Positions 59,481 through 64,000 of a stretch of DNA of 64,000 nucleotides are shown here, piece after piece. How positions within the stretch are numbered: position 1 is the stretch's first letter; each line of letters starts with the position of its first letter. Source of the DNA: Synechococcus sp. M16CYN (GTDB lineage Bacteria > Cyanobacteriota > Cyanobacteriia > PCC-6307 > Cyanobiaceae); NCBI RefSeq assembly GCF_040371545.1, contig NZ_AP029048.1, positions 1,798,001 to 1,862,000 on the forward strand. Direction: 5' to 3'. The notes under the pieces are model-generated. The model was not told the origin of the DNA. It searched no databases and saw only the letters and a program-made list of their open reading frames with translations. The translations under genes and the position numbers were made by a program.

Positions 59481-60164
59481 CGTCGACCAGGGCATATTAA
59501 GCAATCAGCTCTTTTACTCATTTAGCATTTCATTGCTAAAAATTAATTGATTTACCCACCTTGGAAGTGATTTATCCACTGATTTTTACTGTTTCCAGAA
59601 TTTTGGAGGCCGGTATTCTCCTAAAGGCTGCTAGCAATTAGAAAGTATCAAAAAGCTACCTGCTGCACCCATCCTAAACTGACTTACCCTACGTTTTATT
59701 TTTCTTCGTGTTACATATTTATATTATATCACAAATGATAGAGTTTTATTGTGCTTTATATTAATGTACTTCTTTTTCCAAATATGTTTAACTATGCTCG
59801 ACTGTGTAAGACCTATGTATTTTTCCATGTTGGTTTAATAATATAATCAGCTAAAGCGACATTACAGGTCTGTCTTAATAATTACATTTACTCTAAAGTG
59901 CATCAGCGCTTTCTAAGCTTACTAAAAGAAAAGACTGCTTTAAACAATAAAAGATTTTTACTGAATTACTAGACTTAGAAATAAAAAATGCCGATAAAAT
60001 CTAATCTAAATATTTTTATATGAGAATAGGGACTATGGCATCAATTTCTTTGCTATACGAAGTATCTTGTCCGAAATTTTTAAGTCAAAACTGGGGTTTC
60101 ATGCAAAAGATTTATACTAGTTAAACAATAAGAGTATCAACATAAATCAAAGATAAAAAAGTGT

Positions 60165-60281
60165 TTAATCCTCTCTTTTAGCAATAGGCACGGTTGGCTG
60201 AACCAGAACGTAAACCACCCCGGTCGTTAAAACTGCAGTTATACCAATAAGGGTGAGGATGACAGTGGAGTAATCGTCCAT
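60165..60281 (-). CDS. Small single-helix membrane protein (38 aa)
   Basis: An ATG-started frame of 38 codons begins MDDYSTVILTLIGITAV, has one hydrophobic helix (about 6-30) and ends VQPTVPIAKRED. Size, single helix and polar ends resemble the many small thylakoid subunits of photosystems, cytochrome b6f or NDH-1, but it does not match PsbX, PsbY, PsbM, PsbN, PetG, PetL, PetM, PetN or PsaM as I know them. GC is higher than its surroundings, which supports coding. Confidence 0.55.
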   Translation of the reverse strand: MDDYSTVILTLIGITAVLTTGVVYVLVQPTVPIAKRED

Positions 60282-60792
60282 GATAAAACTTGAGCACGAG
60301 GAAATCATTGAGTGGTCTGAAGGTCATTTGCGAAGACCTCTGCCTAACGAATAGGGGCAGCAGTCCTCCAGAGCAACGACGAATCTATTCGATCAACTAC
60401 ATTGCTAACCCTATAGTAGCCAGTGTTTTAAAAAGGCGGGCACTTATAATCCAGGTACTTACCATAAGCAAAAGCTTTTGAATCTGCGAACAAATCCACC
60501 TCAGTTTTACAGAGCGATCGGTGTCTTTACGGGTAAAGCAACCGCTGAATGCTAACAGAGAGGTCTTTCAACAAACATCATAGATAAGATACACAGTGAA
60601 TAAACACTATTGCTTAATAATACAGGAATGGTACATTAAGTATCCAAGCTTTGTGGGAGATTTTTATCTTAACCAGGTAACCATACAAGGTTAAGATAAA
60701 TATGCTAGCCTTAACTTATTACTAAGTACATCAGCGGGTAGTTTTAGCATGATAGTCAAGTCTAAAATGGAACCAAGATTCAAAATCGAAGC

Positions 60793-60936
60793 ATGGGAAA
60801 AGCTAAAAGCCTTACGCATGACCAGAAAGGTCAATTCGTTGTCTCCTTTATTGGATTAGTGGTAATTTTTGTATCTTGCGTTATTTGGTGGTTAGTTGCG
60901 CCACAGTGGCTTACAAGTACATGGCAGAATCTCTAA
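60793..60936 (+). CDS. Small single-helix membrane protein (47 aa)
   Basis: The frame begins MGKAKSLTHDQKGQF, then has one hydrophobic segment (about 15-40, VVSFIGLVVIFVSCVIWWLVAPQWL) and a short polar end. A hydrophilic basic N-terminus followed by a Trp-rich helix is plausible for a real small membrane protein. There is no obvious ribosome site. I do not recognise the family. Confidence 0.45.
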   Translation: MGKAKSLTHDQKGQFVVSFIGLVVIFVSCVIWWLVAPQWLTSTWQNL

Positions 60937-62129
60937 TCTATTTACGGTTATATCATTTAGAGTTGCTAAAAAAACCAAAGATGCATTAAGTCTCATTCGG
61001 TGTAATAGTATAGGGGATGCTGTTAGCCTCTTCAATGACTTCCGAGTTAGCAATAACTCTAGCTGGACTGTGAATCAAATTAAGTTTATACAGTAAATAA
61101 CTTTATTATTAAAGTTACAGATATGACTAAAAGAACGCATAAAGACAGACAGCTCCTTGGTTCTCATTTTTTATATAAGCTCGTTACGCTATTGAGAATT
61201 ATTCCTCCTGCATATTCTACAATAAGAGTTAATAAAATCAGAGGAATCAATTTAATTAACTCTCAAAGATAACTCGAATAACTAAGAGGCTAAATTCGAT
61301 GCTTATGCTCATATGAGTTGTTTTGCTGAATCAGGATTTATATCTTCTTAGTCGTGATAAATCACTAAAATAGAATTGTTAAAAATAAATGATTCTTTAA
61401 ATTTTATCTGGGCTTAATTCTTAATAGTTTAGTGTTATTAGAAATAATATAAATAATTCCTAGGTTTGCTTTTATAGAATTAATAAAGAACTTATTGGCA
61501 ATAAAAATAGACGATTTGCTATTCATCAAAACAAAATAGTATGTGTAATATAAAAATTATTTTTATTACTAATAAAATAAACATATTTGATATCTATAAC
61601 GTAATACTTAAGACAAATATTTTAAGAATATAACAGTTAACAGCATAAGCAAAATGTCTGAAAAACTTTTATCTAAATAAGAAATATTTTCGCAATTAAT
61701 ATAGTTTTAATGATTCATTGTTTCAGGTTTTTTGCTAATTATATAAAGGTAAATAATCGCAAAAATATGATCAAGCTTGAGCTTATAATAACAAGCTAAA
61801 CATTATGAATTTATAATTCATAAACTTACTAGTAACTAGAGAGACAGATTGCTGCAGCTAAAGCTAGTTTGATTCTAAGCTACTTTATATGGTTTATAGT
61901 TTAATTTAAAACGTTAAATTATTAGTTATCTCAAAAAGTACTAATCTTACTTAAGGTACAAATAATTTCTAATTACATTTATCTCAGAAGAAATACCGCA
62001 GGATTTATCTTAAAAACTAATTTTATTCAGGAAAAGATTTACTTTATGGATAAAATCTACCAATAAACTACCTTTGAGAACTTGGGAGTACCAAATATTC
62101 ATGCAAACAGGCAAAAAATCAATAAATCC

Positions 62130-62273
62130 TTACTCGCCGCACCTCTCAGCTTCGGCTAACTCGCGTAAGAAACGTCGACGCTGTGGGGATTCGTAACCAG
62201 TGAGTTGAGTTGTCGAGGCATGATTACGCATTTTTCTCAAATCCCTTGCGGGGCAGTTGTCTGTTCTGTTCAT
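62130..62273 (-). CDS. Small basic hypothetical protein (47 aa)
   Basis: The ATG-started frame has 47 codons and contains LTGYESPQRRRFLRELAEAERC. It is Arg- and Glu-rich, with no membrane segment. The stretch is much richer in GC than the desert around it and codon choice resembles the housekeeping genes, which is why it is called. Family and function are unknown; an internal ATG at residue 15 is also possible. Confidence 0.5.
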   Translation of the reverse strand: MNRTDNCPARDLRKMRNHASTTQLTGYESPQRRRFLRELAEAERCGE

Positions 62274-64000
62274 GGAATCGAAGTTTATCGGTTCTTGCGT
62301 AACGAACCCCTTGTTGAGAGCCGTTTAGCGTAAATCTATAATGGCACATTACTCAATAAACGTAAAGACTATTATCAAAGCCGTTCATCCAGCACATCAG
62401 CGGTAAGCAGCACTGGTGTTTAGCGTTACCTAATTTTATAGCAAGCCAAATATAATTATGTCACAACATTCAATAGTGTACTTCAAAATCAAGCAACCTA
62501 ATTCAACTATTGGAAATGTTGTAATAGTTATTAATTAATCATAGGTTAGTGGTAATGTCAAGGAGGGATTGGTTAACTAGTTTCTGTTCTTCACTTATCT
62601 TCTTCAAATTATAATTAAAATTTAGTTGCTATTTTTATATTCATTGACTTTAACCGCCTATATAGTGAGCTTTCATTTCATAACAGAATAGTAATAGGCA
62701 GAAAAATACATTGTGATTTTATTAATTTTAACCACAAAAAGCATAATTAATAATATAGTGCTAAGTATTCTAAAAGTATTTAGGTCATTTATTATTTTTG
62801 ATACACATTAAAAAGTAAGAATAGTTTTAATGCTTAAAATAAACAAACATCAGTATTTCTACACAATGACCTTGGCTAATATTATTTCTTATCAAGGTTA
62901 GTGATAAGAGTATTGTATAATAATTAAATATGCTTGGAAAAGCAATCATATTACTTTTTGATTTTACTTATAAAACCAAAAAGCATTAAAATAAATTAAT
63001 ATTGATGATTATGAATATCAACATTAATTTAATAAAAATAATTAAATTAATGCTCCAGTTTAAAATTATTAAATTGCTGATTTTTAAAGGGATAAACTAT
63101 ATTATTTATACGGCATATAATAGTTTTGTTATTAACTTATTGCATAAATTTCAAAATATATTCATAAAAATTTGTAAATTAAATTCTGCAACTTAAATTT
63201 TATATAATTTATTTTTATAATAGATTAAACTTATAATAAAAGACAGTGGCTTATTCAGCAACAAAATTGTATTAAAATCATAAATTGCTTTATTATATCA
63301 CTTTAATGCTAAAATACCATGATAATTATACAATCGCTTGTTATCAAAAGCAACTCGATCTAGTTAACTATATTATTGATACTCTTGAATTCTTACTACA
63401 GGAAATTAAAACACCTGAAAATCATGATATTTGAGAGATTCTTTTCCAGCATTTACTTGCATAACATGCGAATACCTAATTTATTCATAATTTTAAAAGT
63501 TAAAATTATAGCTTTCATTTCTCTAAAAGTTAAATTCTAACTTGGCCACATCAATTCTTAACTTTTCTATTATCAACTATAAGCTTGATAAATTTTTACT
63601 AAAAATAAAATCATTGTACTCCTAACGTTTTTATTATAATTAAAATTTATATATTTATCTTTTTTATACTAAAAATTAATAGTATATTTGATTGATAAGT
63701 TTAGAGTTATTAAAAATAATTAACCTCCGAATTTAAAATATACGCGATATACACTGTTTAAAAGTCTTTTTTTAACCAATTGAAATTAAATAAAAAATTT
63801 ACAGAGATATTTTAATAGTTTTAACCATATCTCTAACTATATCAAATTGTCAATAATCTATACGAGCCACTACCCGCGACATGATATATTTATCGTTGCG
63901 AACTTATCATAATTTTTAAATAACGATACTAAATTTAGATAATTGCTAAATTTAGAAACTGTTAAACAACACTTTTACTAGGTTAGCATATGATTCAGTT

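Larger units (their letters stand above)
58772..64000. other. AT-rich gene desert
   Basis: 5.2 kb without any gene above about 65 codons that looks real. By eye GC is near 30 % and stops are dense on both strands. Exceptions are three small ORFs (60165-60281, 60793-60936, 62130-62273) and a moderate-GC island at about 59100-59480, listed separately. A 12-pair hairpin with two mismatches lies at 60519-60544. No tRNA, transposase or repeat array was found. The stretch from 62350 to 64000 holds nothing I can support. Confidence 0.6.

Noticed and set aside
59565-59580. TTATCCACT, one mismatch from a DnaA box
   Set aside because: Single isolated site, with one more near 17188; no cluster, no dnaA/dnaN neighbours, so not an origin.
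60896-61096. 66-codon ORF in the desert
   Set aside because: It overlaps the better small membrane ORF in another frame, has no ribosome site, and looks like chance.
62320-62405. 21-codon frame beginning MAHYSINVKTIIK
   Set aside because: Too short to support without a homologue.
63002-63196. 64-codon ORF rich in Ile, Asn and Lys
   Set aside because: Its composition is that expected from random AT-rich DNA and there is no domain-like pattern.

Overview
The window comes from a marine picocyanobacterium of the Synechococcus/Cyanobium type. The evidence is a complete allophycocyanin core set (apcE-apcA-apcB-apcC), a cyanobacterial split ATP synthase (atpI-B-E-F'-F-H-A-G on one strand, atpD-atpC elsewhere), ferredoxin-thioredoxin reductase variable chain, PSRP-3, PII, DUF1818 and DUF3326 proteins. 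Phycobilisome core genes argue against Prochlorococcus. Coding regions look close to 50 % GC by eye, but several spacers and a few genes are very AT-rich. Coding density is low for this group and one gene is visibly decayed, which suggests a genome under relaxed selection or reduction, possibly in a host-associated lineage. I cannot name the species.

Layout. Positions 1-6600 hold housekeeping genes (DUF1818, rpoZ, an Hsp70-like protein, ftrV, pyrR, gpmI, secG). Positions 6601-8690 form an AT-rich island with one sulfotransferase-like gene and an empty spacer. Positions 8700-16900 carry groEL/groES, atpD-atpC, PSRP-3, a HAD hydrolase, pepP and a CNNM/CorC-type membrane protein. After a second AT-rich empty spacer (16.9-17.75 kb) come a GTPase, nadD, nadE, a decayed alanine dehydrogenase remnant (about 21.5-21.75 kb), a DUF3326 gene and a ferredoxin. 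The main atp operon runs leftward from 29.3 to 23.7 kb. The apc operon fills 30.7-35.2 kb, followed by tlyA, ftsW, the System II cytochrome c maturation pair ccdA-ccs1, queF, glnB and purB.

From 42.6 to 58.8 kb lies a surface-polysaccharide locus. It contains an outer-membrane export protein, an OlsB-like N-acyltransferase, an acyl carrier protein and a ketoacyl synthase. It also has a fusion of a KpsS-type Kdo transferase with a PlsC-type acyltransferase, a full KpsC, a CMP-nonulosonate synthetase and three related candidate glycosyltransferases. A CBS-NeuB-SAF-TIM-barrel fusion and two sulfotransferases complete it. Together they suggest an acidic, probably sulfated, nonulosonate-containing capsule built on a Kdo-lipid anchor, with a dedicated acyl-chain and acyltransferase module that I have not seen described. 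This is the best candidate for a new system.

The last 5.2 kb (58.8-64 kb) is an AT-rich gene desert. It holds three small ORFs with coding-like properties, one moderate-GC island with a leftward terminator, and otherwise nothing I can support. No tRNA, rRNA, CRISPR array or intact insertion sequence was seen anywhere in the window.
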